Of a stretch of 34,958 nucleotides of DNA, positions 11,870 through 22,629 are shown one piece after another. Every line of letters starts with the position of its first letter. Position 1 is the first letter of the stretch. Under the pieces are notes generated by a model. That model saw only the letters and a list, made by a program, of their open reading frames with translations, searched no databases and was not told the DNA's origin. The position numbers and the translations under genes are program-made. Origin of the DNA: Mycoemilia scoparia (taxonomy: Eukaryota; Kickxellomycota; Kickxellomycetes; Kickxellales; Kickxellaceae); assembly GCA_027575805.1 (NCBI GenBank), contig JANBPU010000166.1:1-34958 (forward strand), given 5' to 3'.

Positions 11870-11940
11870 TGTTATTTTATAATGGTATATAATAAAACAA
11901 GACTAAAGAATAAAAAGAAAGGTTAATGAGCAAGGTCAGC

Positions 11941-12034
11941 TTCCGAGTTCAAATATATATATATATATATGCTAGTTAGCAACATAGCATAATGCAGAGA
12001 CGGATATACAAATATTATATATATATATATATGT
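11941..12034. repeat. Two short (TA)n microsatellites
   Basis: Two runs of about eight TA units each (about 11953-11970 and 12016-12032) lie in the 165-base gap between the DJ-1-like gene stop and the MSH4 start. They are likely part of the 3' UTR of the former and the promoter of the latter. Confidence 0.6.
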
Positions 12035-12781
12035 TTAACTATCAAAAGCCTTGATGGCCTTATCAGCAGTTGAATGCGCACTAGCAGGATTAGCTCCAGT
12101 CACAACTTTACCATCGGTAAGCGAAAAGTCATCAAAAGGCTGGGCTGGAGCAACATACCTAGCACCAACCTTAGCAGCGCCCTCTTCAATGGTCTGGACA
12201 CCAGCCTTCTTGATAAACTCATCCAACTTCAAAATCTGTTCCCCCAAATCCGTAAACCCGGTAACAGTCTTGCCCCTAATAATACAATCATGGGTGGGAG
12301 AGTTCAAATCCCTAATGAATGGCAAGATAGCAGGGCCATGACAGACTGCAGAAACCACACCACCGCGCTTATAGATGTCCTCAGCAAGAGAAATCAGACC
12401 TTTGGCTTTTGGATAATCCCAAAGAGTAGCGTGTCCAGCGGAGGCAAAGAATAGACCATATTTTGAGGGATCGAGGTCAGAGGCTTTGTGGAGTTTCTTG
12501 TTGAGTTCGACGTTGAATGGATGGTTGGGGTTGTTGAGGGTTTTCTTGTCTTCCTTTGTGAGATAAGCGTCATCAGTTGAGTGCTCGTCCATACCGTAAG
12601 TGCCAGTCTCAGAAGCTAGGTCGACTTCGAATCCGGCTTTGACAAGGGCCTCATAAGGGTGCAGGGCTTCAGTGTAGAATAGGCCGGTGCGCTTTCCATC
12701 GGCATATATCGGTTCGTTGTAGCTGGTGATGGCGATGACAGCTCTACGTGGTAGTTCAGGCATAGTTTGTATTGTTTTCAA
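12035..12781 (-). CDS. Hsp31-like DJ-1/PfpI family protein (chaperone / glyoxalase III type)
   Basis: The single-exon gene encodes 248 residues. The fold belongs to the class I glutamine-amidotransferase-like superfamily. The nucleophile elbow is AVCHGPA (Cys147, His148), the partner acid Glu38 lies in FYTEALHPYEAL, and the GHATLWD motif is at about 116-122. Together with the long insertion GMDEHSTDDAYLTKEDKK these place it with fungal Hsp31-type proteins, which remove methylglyoxal without glutathione and protect against oxidative or misfolding stress. No signal peptide is present, so it should be cytosolic. The family N-terminus aligns at the second Met (12763, MPELPRRAVIAITSYN); the first Met at 12781 also has A at -3, so either start is possible. 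A TATAAA-type box lies about 60 bases upstream, which suits a strongly inducible gene. Confidence 0.9.
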   Translation of the reverse strand: MKTIQTMPELPRRAVIAITSYNEPIYADGKRTGLFYTEALHPYEALVKAGFEVDLASETGTYGMDEHSTDDAYLTKEDKKTLNNPNHPFNVELNKKLHKASDLDPSKYGLFFASAGHATLWDYPKAKGLISLAEDIYKRGGVVSAVCHGPAILPFIRDLNSPTHDCIIRGKTVTGFTDLGEQILKLDEFIKKAGVQTIEEGAAKVGARYVAPAQPFDDFSLTDGKVVTGANPASAHSTADKAIKAFDS

Positions 12782-12836
12782 ATTTGTAGGGAGAGAAGGA
12801 AAAATGAGTAGAGAAACAGGGAATGTATGAGACAGC

Positions 12837-12846
12837 CTTTATATAT
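12837..12846 (-). promoter_or_regulatory. TATA box of the Hsp31-like gene
   Basis: On the minus strand the sequence reads TATATAAAGG, 56 bases or more before the first ATG. The position and match to TATA(A/T)A suggest the core promoter; transcription would start near 12810. Confidence 0.5.
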
Positions 12847-14239
12847 TTTCTGGTTGGCATCAGTGCTCTAATCAAGGGATGACGAAATCCATGGATTGTA
12901 TTAATAAGCAGTAGATGAAATTATTGAACCACGAAAGTTGAGGATAGTATGGTGCCGATCTTCTTACACACAATACAATAATTGTTGGCCAAGGAATCCA
13001 AGTAATGCGACCGACAAACTACAATAGAAAACGGACAGGGATTGGACTAGGGATCAAAAAGGTGCATAAATGAATCGTTAAACCATGTGGTAACAAGTTG
13101 TTTGGTTTTATGAGCATGCCGAGTCTTTTTTGGGAAGGTGTTTAGAATTAGTTCGATGATCAATAGCAGCCAAGTCTATGGTAAAGCATGCTTGTTAGGT
13201 TTAGAGAATGCAACTTGCCTTTCATTTCAGTATAGGAGGACTATTAAACGAATATGGGTGATTGTATTTTGTTTATTTCCCTCTGATGTTCCTGGCCATT
13301 GTATGTGGCATATAGCTGCCTCCTTAGGAGTATTAAAATGCTTAATTACTCCGGTGTTCCGGACCATCTTGTGTATACCTGTATCCCTGTGATGTGATAA
13401 CAATAAATTCAAGCCACAGGCAAACCATGCAAACACTGACCCCGAGGCATTAGGTCAAAGCTGCTTATAAATGTCTTTTTATTACTCGTACTGATACTTG
13501 GGTTATCGGGCTCATTCAAAACTTCATTTGTTTTTGGCCAATCACAGGCTTAATGTCCATCATCATCACCATCAAATGTAGATTATAAGTTGGTTCTGTG
13601 TGTATGTGTGTGTGCTGTGCTTTTTATAAAGTCGCGAATGATCATGTTGTGACTGTGAATACCCGAGGTTTTTGTATTACCTCAATTAGCATCGGCTATT
13701 TATTTTTCAGAATGCTGATATAGCAGCTGCTGTTTTTTTGGGATAGCCGTTCTTATTGGATTTAGACATTGCTACCGACCTTTTCTTTCTCAATTGGAAT
13801 CTTTCTTCCATATATTGCAAGATTACAAATGCAAAAGTTATTAATTTAAAGCGGATGTGAATGTGTAGTCAAATCGCATTAAAATAACAGCAAATAATAA
13901 TATTATTATTTACATGTTTATTACTATTAAACAAACCAAATGATAATGTAGATGTATTATACACGCCTATGCACGCATGAATACTAATGAAAATAAAAGG
14001 AGAAATCATAACTAGGAAAATTATAATAGTCACAGAACTTATGTGTATATACATATAATGCGCTCACCCGCATGGTGAAAGGAGAGGTTCATGACATTTG
14101 GGTACGTCAAAGCAATTGAAAGGATGGGAAGGGAAGTGCGTGTGTATAGGCGCGCATGTTACTCTACATTTACAATACCTAACAATAATGTATCACTGGG
14201 GTTGTCTAGAGAGCCGAGATGTTGCAATGCCTTTTTCTT
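12847..14239. other. Intergenic spacer, no gene seen
   Basis: ORFs on both strands around 13138-13436 overlap one another and lack any family feature or biased codon use. A GT-rich stretch lies at about 13594-13617 and a CATCATCAC run near 13559. The right end is the 3' flank of the minus-strand gene that stops at 14240. Confidence 0.45.
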
Positions 14240-15135
14240 CTATGCGTGAAAACCACGAGATATTCTGTCTTTATGGAATTGCTCTAGCAACCTGTTGATT
14301 TCGCTGTAGTAGGTTGTTTCTGGGGCTGTAGTATAGGGAGGGGTTGCGGCTTTGTATATACCGGACGATGCATTTGAATTTGAATAGACCGAGCCTGCAG
14401 GAGTCATAATTCCTTCTGGGCCAAGCGAAACAGGCATCACGGAAGGTTGCTTGTAGGGCGAGGAAGTTAAAGTATTGCTGTCAGCATTTGACATCTGGCC
14501 AGCGAGTTGAGGCAGTGGCAATGGTGGAGGGAGAGAAACAAGGCTTGAGTTTACAAGTGTATCGGGTGTAGGAGGAAGTAGAGCCAAATTGTCCGAGCAA
14601 TCGTCATGTGATTGACCGCTGTTGTTGTTGTCACCGGCTAACATTTTATCACTATAGACATTGATTAGTGTAGGAACAAACACCCAAAAGTTTATGTGAA
14701 CAGGCCAACATTTTTCTGGTGTATATAAAGCATATGGTATATATGGAAATGGGGTTATCGTAGTTACCTTGTGAGTTCCGATGAATTATAGACCATTCCT
14801 CCCTCAATATATGCTGGTGGTATGCCATTCACCCACTCATGGTGGTATGTATCTTTTGTTATATGGGATGACGATAGAGCAAACCTTTGGCGCTTATTAT
14901 TATTGTTGTTGTTGAAATGGTCATAGTGTTCACCGCCGCTAGTACCATCGTCAAAACCTTGTCGCAGAGGACTAGTCATATACTCATGTCTACCAATTTG
15001 GTTGTTTTCATCGATGTTTGTTTCTATGTCGTCAATATCTGTTAAATTTCGCTTACGTCCTTTTTTGGCGTGTGCATTTTCGTTTCTATGGCGCGAATTT
15101 TGGGAATCTCCCTCCAAATGGGAATGCCGGTCCAT
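14240..15135 (-). CDS. Hypothetical low-complexity, probably nuclear protein, 259 aa
   Basis: Not recognised. Two exons (15135-14768 and 14651-14240) join across a GT-AG intron to 259 codons. The N-terminal half is hydrophilic with a basic cluster AKKGRKRN that would serve as a nuclear localisation signal, an Asn run and a second basic patch (NKRQRF). The second half is Pro/Ser-rich (LLPPTPDTL, SLPPPLPLPQL, several SP/TP sites that could be phosphorylated). It ends in a short helical block EINRLLEQFHKDRISRG, the part most likely to be conserved. The frame stays open upstream to 15453 and would add hydrophobic residues there. I take that as a T-rich 5' UTR and start at MDRHSHLE, where composition changes sharply. 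It may be a regulatory protein, but no domain is visible. Confidence 0.6.
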
Positions 15136-16146
15136 TAAAGACCAAATGTACAAACCAAAAGTATATATAACAAAAGTATAGAGTGATGTGGCAAGATTAT
15201 AAGTATAAAAATAGAGTATCAATAAAAATTGCTGAGAAAAGTATGCTTGGATAAAGAAGAGCGAGTATGTGAAAAAAGCGCTGAAAGGCTGTCCTAGCTT
15301 TATTGCTTTGCAATAAAAAAGTGTGCAAGTACGTGTGCCTGTGTAATCACAGAAGGCCAGGTTGGGCTTGAGCGAGTGGCTGGCAGTTTGAGTATGCGAG
15401 ATTTGGACACACGCAAGCGCACACATGTGTTCTGCTGTACACTCCCACGCCAATAAAAAATGTTACCGGAGATTGTGTGTCTTCACATTTTACAATGAAA
15501 TGGCATTCATTACTATTATTATTGTTGCCTTTGCCAAAAGATGTCTCAACGTCTTTATTGAATACTGAATGGGATTGAGTTGACCAATTTTCGCATTGCT
15601 TGCGCTCTTATATATCATTATCAAAGCTTCAGGAGTCGAGTCTGAGTGTTTCTACAGCATAGTTTATGTCCTAATACAATTCCCACGAAGCTTCTATCGA
15701 GCTTATGTGCCTTAGCATAGATCCTATTGCATTTTACAATTCACTATTCTAGAAATGGAATTGTATTGGATAGTCCAAAGTATGGCTATGACAAGCCATG
15801 TTATTCATGATATCCTTTTCCCAATGGTGCAAAAAGCGACTATGATTAATTTGGCCCTCTCTAAATATCAACACAGCATGGGGCGGGTCATATCTCACTC
15901 GGCCTTGGGCGAGAGCTGGGCAACTTCAAAGACCACACACATATCAAGCAGCTTTTTGCCAATTGTGCCAAAGTTCGGGAACACACATTTTCTAAGCCCA
16001 TGTAAAATCTGACCATTATTTAACTAGATTAACCCATAAACATTCTACATACATCATTTTCTATATACCTCAATTTTTATTAAATTTTTTTGTACGATAT
16101 AATTGTCCCAATCAAACAATACAAGCACATTTAAATATTTAATAGT
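15136..16146. other. Divergent intergenic region
   Basis: About 1 kb between two genes read outward. Pyrimidine/purine-biased sequence near 15140-15450 is likely 5' UTR of the minus gene. A short palindrome-poor AT stretch precedes the plus gene (TTTAAATATTTAATAGT at 16129-16145). No supported ORF; the one at 15755-16012 has no gene features. Confidence 0.4.
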
Positions 16147-17973
16147 ATGTTCAAGAAATCACGCAGCAGAAACGTGCGTAAAAAGGAAGTCGATAATAGC
16201 TTAGTGATAGATGAGCAAGAAAGTGTGGAGATCATCAAGCGCAATCCGAAAAAAGGCCCAACGAATTCTTCAATAAAATCATCCCAGCAAAAGTCAAAAC
16301 TAAAAAGTGCTTCTAGTGGGTTAGGGGTCGATAGCGATGACCTCAAAGAATCCGAATCAGTAAGCTGTTAACCCATATATCTCTTTTTATTTGCTATGCC
16401 ACATGTTGTTCTAGCCCACAAGTATCACCACCATATATATTGTGTATTGAAATCTATACTATGTAAATGACCTTTGAAATTACAGGATGAAATTGTGTTA
16501 AAAAAGAGCAAGAATAGCTTGAAATTAAAAGAAGCTGCAAAATTAAGGTATGTCTAATATAAATATTTATAGTTTTCGCTATTGCTATTGTTAATTATTA
16601 CTGACTATGTTATGCCAATAGGTCTCAACATGGAAATACTGAATCCAATGATGATGATGATAATGAAGACGACGACAACGAAGAAGAAGGCGGAGACTCT
16701 TTTCCATTTGGAACTTCTGGTACGTAAACAATACAATTTATTTATACCTTATTCTCACTTAACTACATGCCTCAACAATCAATTTGATATAAATTATATT
16801 ATATATAGAAGGAATTCCTACAAAAGAGCAAATTGTAATGGCTAAAAAGTTACGAGAGCAACGCCGAATGCAAGCCAAACAAGAAGAACACGATTTCATT
16901 GAGCTTAGCGGAAAGGTAAAGCATACCGCCGCTATTGATGTTGCTAATATATAATCACTGAAAAAATATACTTGACTCATCTTATTTTGTAATAGTCACG
17001 GCTTATTGTATCTGATGACGAGGATATCGTAATAGGTATGTTTCTCATTTCTGTTCTAGGGCTATGCTCACTGAATTTTGGTAGTATCACTAATCTTTGT
17101 GCATTATATATTTATAGAAGGAATGAATAATGAATTCTTACTTGATCCAAAACGCCAAGAACGACAAAATAAAAAAGATATTGTGGATAAACATGAATTG
17201 GTAGATGAAGCGTAAGTATGAACTATCTTATAAATTTATCGATATGTGGCGCTATACATTTTTCAGCTCACCTATAATTTTTATAAACACATATGCAGAG
17301 AAATGGATGTCGAAGATCCTGCTCACAAGAAATGGGAGGAAGACCAGATCAAAAATGCCGGAATATCACTAAAAGGCCAAGACGTAAGTCTTTATTTACT
17401 TTTATCATTTAATACAGACAGCTCTTTATTAATTAAAATCATATTGCTAACCAGTATTATTATGTTCATTTTAACTGTAGATAAAACATACACCCGTAAC
17501 TGCTGTCAAGCCAAGTAAGTACAAACCTTTACTGGAATATACCTATCTAAATACTTAATTATTTCGATGAACAAACAACTCATCAGATGTCTTGTCTTTT
17601 TATAATTACAGTTGTCACTCAACGACCTGAGCTATCCTATGCCACAGCGAGACAAAGATTAGAAGCATTATTATCGGCCGAAACAGAAAAGTACAACGAT
17701 CTACAGCAACAGGTTGAAAACATAAAGACAGAAATGGAAAAATCTGCTGATTCTGTTGAAGCCATAAACGAACAGATTGCTCAAACTCAACAACAACTAG
17801 ATCACTTTAAGGCTCTTGCCAAAAATAATACTACTTTAGAACATAATATTCTAGCTGGAACTCAGTCACTTTCTTTAAAAGAGCCTCCTTCCTCCAACAC
17901 TGCCAATGACAGCAATAGCAATAGCAACAGCAACAGCAACAACGACAACAAAGATAGTACTGGTATAGAATAG
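16147..17973 (+). CDS. PAXBP1/GCFC N-terminal-type splicing factor (NTR2-like), 9 exons
   Basis: Nine exons (16147-16359, 16486-16547, 16622-16719, 16809-16915, 16996-17035, 17118-17211, 17299-17383, 17481-17514, 17612-17973) join to 364 codons, all GT-AG. The start MFKKSRSRNVRKK is very like the start of PAXBP1/GCFC proteins. An acidic stretch follows, then GIPTKEQIVMAKKLREQRR and HDFIELSGKSRLIVSDDED, which match the IPxxxxIxxARKxR...DFIPL region. A coiled coil at about residues 260-325 follows RPELSYATARQRLEALL. Yeast NTR2 works with NTR1 and PRP43 in taking apart the spliceosome and intron lariat. The large C-terminal GCFC domain of animal PAXBP1 is missing, so this is the short NTR2-like form. 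The C-terminus is an (AGC AAT/AAC) Asn-Ser repeat. Confidence 0.78.
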
Positions 17974-18212
17974 TCTTTTTATGAAATAAAGCCATTTAAG
18001 AATGAAAACACTAATATTTACAGTATCTCGCCGGATTTGATATTCAAAATATCATAATCTATGCTCATGGACAGTAGTTTTATATATTAACCGGTTATTC
18101 AGTTTTAGGTGTTATATATATATATATATATTTCAGTATTTTATCTAAAAGGAATATAAAAAAATATATAGAGAAAGAACTCAAGAATATAATATATCTT
18201 TTGTTTTATTTA
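17974..18212. other. Convergent 3' spacer with (TA)n run
   Basis: Short gap between two convergent stop codons. AAATAAAGCC at about 17982 could be the poly(A) signal of the plus gene and AATAAATAAAAC, read on the minus strand near 18207, that of PIG-M. A TA run of about eight units lies at 18114-18131. Confidence 0.5.
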
Positions 18213-19710
18213 TTATGCAGTTTTTTCGTGTTTATCAGGATCAATCTTTGTCAAATTTCCATCCTTGTCATTAAATAATGGTACAAATTTTTGGTTCTTT
18301 AGAAGAGATACCAATATACCATTATTGCAAATAAACATAATGACTCCACATAACCACAGCTCGACAAATTTGTTTTGTCCCAAGAACTCAAATGCATATG
18401 CCTCTCGAAGGTAAAGTGCCTATTATATGCCAAAAACATATATTTTAGTAAAAACATTTAATGGAAACGATATTTGAATATTTATGACACTTGCCTGTGG
18501 TGTAAACCAAACACCCAAGAGCACAACACCTTGCCAAATAAACTTGATTTTCGAAAATGGAAATGTCAGCGGTACGAAGCAACAATACCACATAAAGTAC
18601 TGTAACAAAGCATTTTCAAATAAAGGAAATATTTGTAAGTTAAACACTTTATAGAGTCTTTTGTAACAACAATAATGATGCCAACAAACCTGGCTGGTAT
18701 ATAATATGGTTACTTACCTGGGCTGTGCAAACTTTATTATAGGCGACAAACGCAAATGTCTGAACAAGTGCAGCAAACGGAAGATCCTTTCCAAACTTCA
18801 AACCAAGAACTGCAACAACAAGCAGTTGGGGCACAAATGATGCTAAGCTGATAAAACCGCTGGATGCCGATTTGAAGTCAAGATAGATAGGCAAAAACCA
18901 TATAGAAAAGTTGTGGCGATGGTCTTTTCTGGTAACATGATAAAGGTACGTCTCTTCTATAAATTGGTCTCCATATATGAAATACATGACCAGATTCAAT
19001 AACAAAAATGTCAATGCACTAATTACACCAAACCTAACTCGATAGCGATTAACCCAATTTTTAAGAAATCTTGTCGCCACTCCAGTTCTTTGATTACCCT
19101 CTTCTTGCTGTGATTCCAATGTTGGCGGCCTTCCCTCAAAAACCCGTGATTCCAAACACAAAAGTATAGGCAACGCATAGACAATTGGATAAATCTTCAA
19201 GTGCACAGCAAGCCCAAACAAAACCGCAGAAGCGTCCAGCTGTTTCTGCATCAGCATATAAAAACACCCCAACGTAGCAGCACCAATCATGGATTCAGCA
19301 CTACCACGGGTCGAAATGTTTGCAACTTGGGGATTCAAAAGCCACAACGCCGAATACATCGTAGCACGCTTGGAACTCAGGCCACGCATCACCAATATCT
19401 CGTACAGAAGATACCCCACTATACAATCAAATACTATAAACATAACCTTGCCGAACGAATTGAAAAACCATATGTTTGGTGTTAATAGCCATGCTAGCAG
19501 TGGGGTGTATCGGTATGTTGCCCGGAGGTATGGCGTGTATCCATCAAACACATAGCGCGCGGCATCCGTAAATACTTGGTAGTCTATATCGGTGTATTTT
19601 ACAGTGAAATTGGCGTCCATCCATATTCCATAGACTAGCATGGAAATGCGTAGTAATATTCCCAGCAGGAATACTTGGCCAAATGACAAGCTTGTGAGTA
19701 GTTTTATCAT
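18213..19710 (-). CDS. GPI14: PIG-M, GPI mannosyltransferase 1 (GPI14)
   Basis: Three exons (19710-18718, 18599-18495, 18419-18213) join to 434 codons. PIG-M adds the first alpha-1,4-linked mannose, from dolichol-phosphate-mannose, to the GPI anchor precursor on the ER lumen side. The luminal DxD-type motif is DIDY at residues 41-44 in YTDIDYQVFTDAARYV. Family blocks PYLRATYRYTPLLAWLL, NPQVANISTRGSAES and HLKIYPIVYALPI follow, with about ten hydrophobic spans. The last exon has YLREAYAFEFLGQN and a cytosolic Lys-rich end. Intron 2 begins GCAAGT; frame and the TPQ-ALYLREAY join support it. Length agrees with the family (about 400-430). It converges on the splicing-factor gene. Confidence 0.93.
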
Positions 19711-20085
19711 TGTATTCGTGCTTAGTACATCGGGTCCCAGAAAGTGATAGCCGTAGATTTGATGGTTTTATAGTCGTTCGTCATTAGTGCTGTTGTTCAT
19801 AAATATTATGTTGAAGCTGACCTGTACAAAATAAAATTATGGGTAAATGCATTTTTAACTCTGAGGATCAGGATAAAGCATTTTTGACATCACTCTCCCT
19901 CTCTCTCTCGTTCAAAAATATTACAATTGCACAACTGTTAAAAGAAACGATTCATAAAGTACCCTTAGAGGCTGTATTTTAAATGATGCTATAGTAATAA
20001 AAGAGAGAATGATAAATTGTTTGCTATTTAAGATGCGCTACTACTAAAATTCGTAACATTTATGCTAGCTAATAGTTTCAAGCCC
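19711..20085. other. Spacer upstream of PIG-M and downstream of calnexin
   Basis: 375 bases with a CT-rich tract at about 19892-19910. On the minus strand this is purine-rich and could belong to the PIG-M promoter. No gene. Confidence 0.45.
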
Positions 20086-22014
20086 TTATTCGTCATCTCC
20101 AGCAGCTTTCTTTGAAGCTCTAGTTCTCTTTTTGATATCTGTTGAGGTTTTTCTAGCCGATGACTTGACCTCAGATTTGGAATCCTTTTCGGCATCCTTT
20201 CCTTTCTTATTGTCATCGTCTTGGACCTTTTCGTCAACCCTTTCATCGGGTGTGTTGAGTGTAGAAATAGTGCTGAGAATGAAGTAAACAACGAGCAAGA
20301 CACCAGCACCAAACATTGCAAAGAGTGCGGGGAAGATTTTAACCAACTCGAGTACCTTTTTCTCAGGCCACAACTGTCTAAACATGCCGACTTGGTAGCT
20401 GAAGTTTTGATAGTTCCACTTAAGGAAGGCGCGAACGTTCGTGACGGATGGAGGTGGAGTCTTGGGATCAAATTCAGCCGCGGACTCGCTATCATCCTTG
20501 TTTTGTTCCTGATAGAGCTTGCGTTCGGCCTCGTACTTGGGCTTCCATACATCCTGAGCAATTTTTCCGGCCTCTTCGGGCGAGCTGCCAATATAAATGT
20601 TATCAAAGGCAATACCGCTTTGCATGGTCCAGATTTCAAACCCGATAGATGACATTGGTGAAAGCTTATATGGTGTCTCGTCCAAGAAATAGTCTGGGTT
20701 GGGGATCTTGCGAGGTGCCCACACTCCCTTATATTCGGGGTTGTCGATTAGGGGTGGAGACCACTTGCCCTTATAGTCGGGATTCTTGATCATTGGTCGT
20801 TCCCAAGGACCACAGCCGGAAACTTTATCGCACTTGGGATTTGGCACAAGAGGTGCAATCCAGTCACCATCCTCTTCTTCGTCCCAATCTTCGGGCATCT
20901 TTTGTTCAGGATCAGGGACCTGTAGAGGCTCATCTTCAAGCCAATCATTGGGTTTGACAGCCTTTTCGTCTATAATGGATTTGGGTGCATCCTCATCCCA
21001 GTCATCGGGCTTGGTTGCATCTGGATCAGGAATCTTTGCCTCGTCTACCCAGTCGCTTGGCTTCTTGTCCTTGGGATCATCAATTTCTTTAGGTGGATTG
21101 ACAGCCGGAGTAAAGTCTTCCAACAGACTTCCAGATGAAACTTGCTCATTGTCGACCAGGATCTTGTACTTGTTGTCCGATGTAACAACAAGGGTATAAA
21201 GGTGGGATAGGCTGTCGATAGCTGGAAGTGGTGGGTTTTTGAGATGCTTTTCTTCGAACTCACCAGTGAGTGGGTTCTTGTGACGGAAGATCAAATGGAT
21301 TCTGCTTTCACCGCATTTGTCTGGGCCAAACATAAGTGTGTATGGCGTGGCATTGCTAAAATCTTCTGAGCTGAGCTTCTTAGCCTTCGCAGAGCCTAGG
21401 ATACCACTGTACACAGCACTGGGTGATGTGAGTAGCTTCACATAAGCACCGCCGCACTCCAGACCTTTCTGAAGCTTGACTTCATATTGGACAACAAATG
21501 CATCACTATCTTTTCCGGGTGCAATTTCTTTATCGAACTTGGCCGAAATGGCATGGTGTCTTGCTGGGTTTTGGAGGACAAGTGCCTTATCACCCTTGAT
21601 ACCTTGATACTTTGTAGGCTCCTCGATATTCCATTCACCATTATATTGGAGAAGTTGCTCAGCATCTTCGTTGGCTTCTTCGTCTTCGGGTGCGGCTTTC
21701 TTTGCTTTGCTTGGCACCCATCGGCCAGCAGTCTCATCGGTAAACTGCTCCCAGAAATATGCACTGGATGGTGCATAGGGCTATTTATAGGCGACGTCAT
21801 AATCAACACACAATAGCAAAAAATTAGTATTTGAAAAAACCAAGAAGGTCGTCATGAGTGAATGAGTTTGTGTGTGTGCGTGTGTATATGCGGTGATGTC
21901 ACCGTTGCTTACCTCAAACTGGAGTTCTTGTCCTTCAGCAGCCTTTTCGGCAGAACCTTCAGATGCGCAAATCTGGAAGGCAGCCAGAAGGAAGCACAGT
22001 GCCAATTTGACCAT
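20086..22014 (-). CDS. Calnexin, ER membrane lectin chaperone
   Basis: Two exons (22014-21913 and 21780-20086) join to 598 codons. The signal peptide is [20 protein letters not shown]. The luminal lectin domain follows ([51 protein letters not shown]). The P-domain arm has four type 1 repeats ([32 protein letters not shown]) and then type 2 repeats ([32 protein letters not shown]). One transmembrane helix at about 512-535 ([20 protein letters not shown]) and a charged cytosolic tail with Ser/Thr and basic residues follow. It binds monoglucosylated N-glycans and retains unfolded glycoproteins in the ER. The membrane helix separates it from calreticulin. The upstream region carries a palindromic CGTGGC motif (separate entry). 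Confidence 0.97.
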
Positions 22015-22629
22015 CTCTTCAATTTGTAAAGGTTTAATGAAATACAGGTAGGAAATATATATATACAGATAAATATTTATTTGGACAGAGAGATAGTAGA
22101 GAGAATTGAGGTAGAAATATACTCTGGTTTTGAAAAAAGCCTAGCATACCCAAAGCCCAAGAACCTTTTGATGTCGGTATAGGCGTCAAACATCAGCTAT
22201 AACCTGTTATGGGGACTTTATGGTCGTGTCTCTGCTTTTCGGTTTCATTTTAATAAAAGAACGACGTATAGAGATTAGTGCTACTGCTTTACGTGCAAAG
22301 AAACGTTCAGAATTTGGTAGAACTGTTGAATGCAGGATCACAGTCATGAAGAGCAGCCAAGCCCTTGTCACGCATAGGATAAAAACAAAGGAGTATTTTG
22401 GATGAACCAACAGTTTTGGCAAACGTGGCAGATTAGCCACGAAAGTTCAAACATGAATCTAGATAAAATCAATGATCCACGTAGACATAATTTCCTTGGC
22501 TGTAGCTCTTTAGGAGTAGCAAATGAATAGCTAACACATCATTAAGCTGGCACAATGGAATGGCAAATAAAAGTCTATAAATTACAAATACTCAATAATA
22601 AATCTAATAAAATAAAACAAGTGCTGCTA
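22015..22629. other. Calnexin promoter region and 3' flank of the kinase gene
   Basis: 615 bases. The 22424-22441 palindrome and a second CCACG at about 22476 are the only regulatory-looking sequences. ORFs at 22207-22440 lack gene features. AAATCTAATAAAATAAAAC near 22600 is AT-rich and outside the kinase stop; on the minus strand this is the kinase 3' UTR. Confidence 0.45.
22424..22441. promoter_or_regulatory. Palindromic CGTGGC-N6-GCCACG, candidate unfolded-protein-response element
   Basis: A perfect 6-base inverted repeat with a 6-base spacer lies about 410 bases upstream of the calnexin ATG. ACGTGGC is the core bound by XBP1/Hac1/ATF6-type bZIP factors in ER-stress promoters (known for UPRE and ERSE elements). 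The link to this gene is inference from position. Confidence 0.4.

Noticed and set aside
15136..15453. N-terminal extension of the 259-residue protein with two membrane-like segments
   Set aside because: Composition fits an A/T-rich 5' UTR; hydrophobic codons are all T-rich, and the protein proper is nuclear-looking.
20221..21263. Several long ORFs on both strands inside calnexin
   Set aside because: Shadows of the calnexin reading frame; no independent features.
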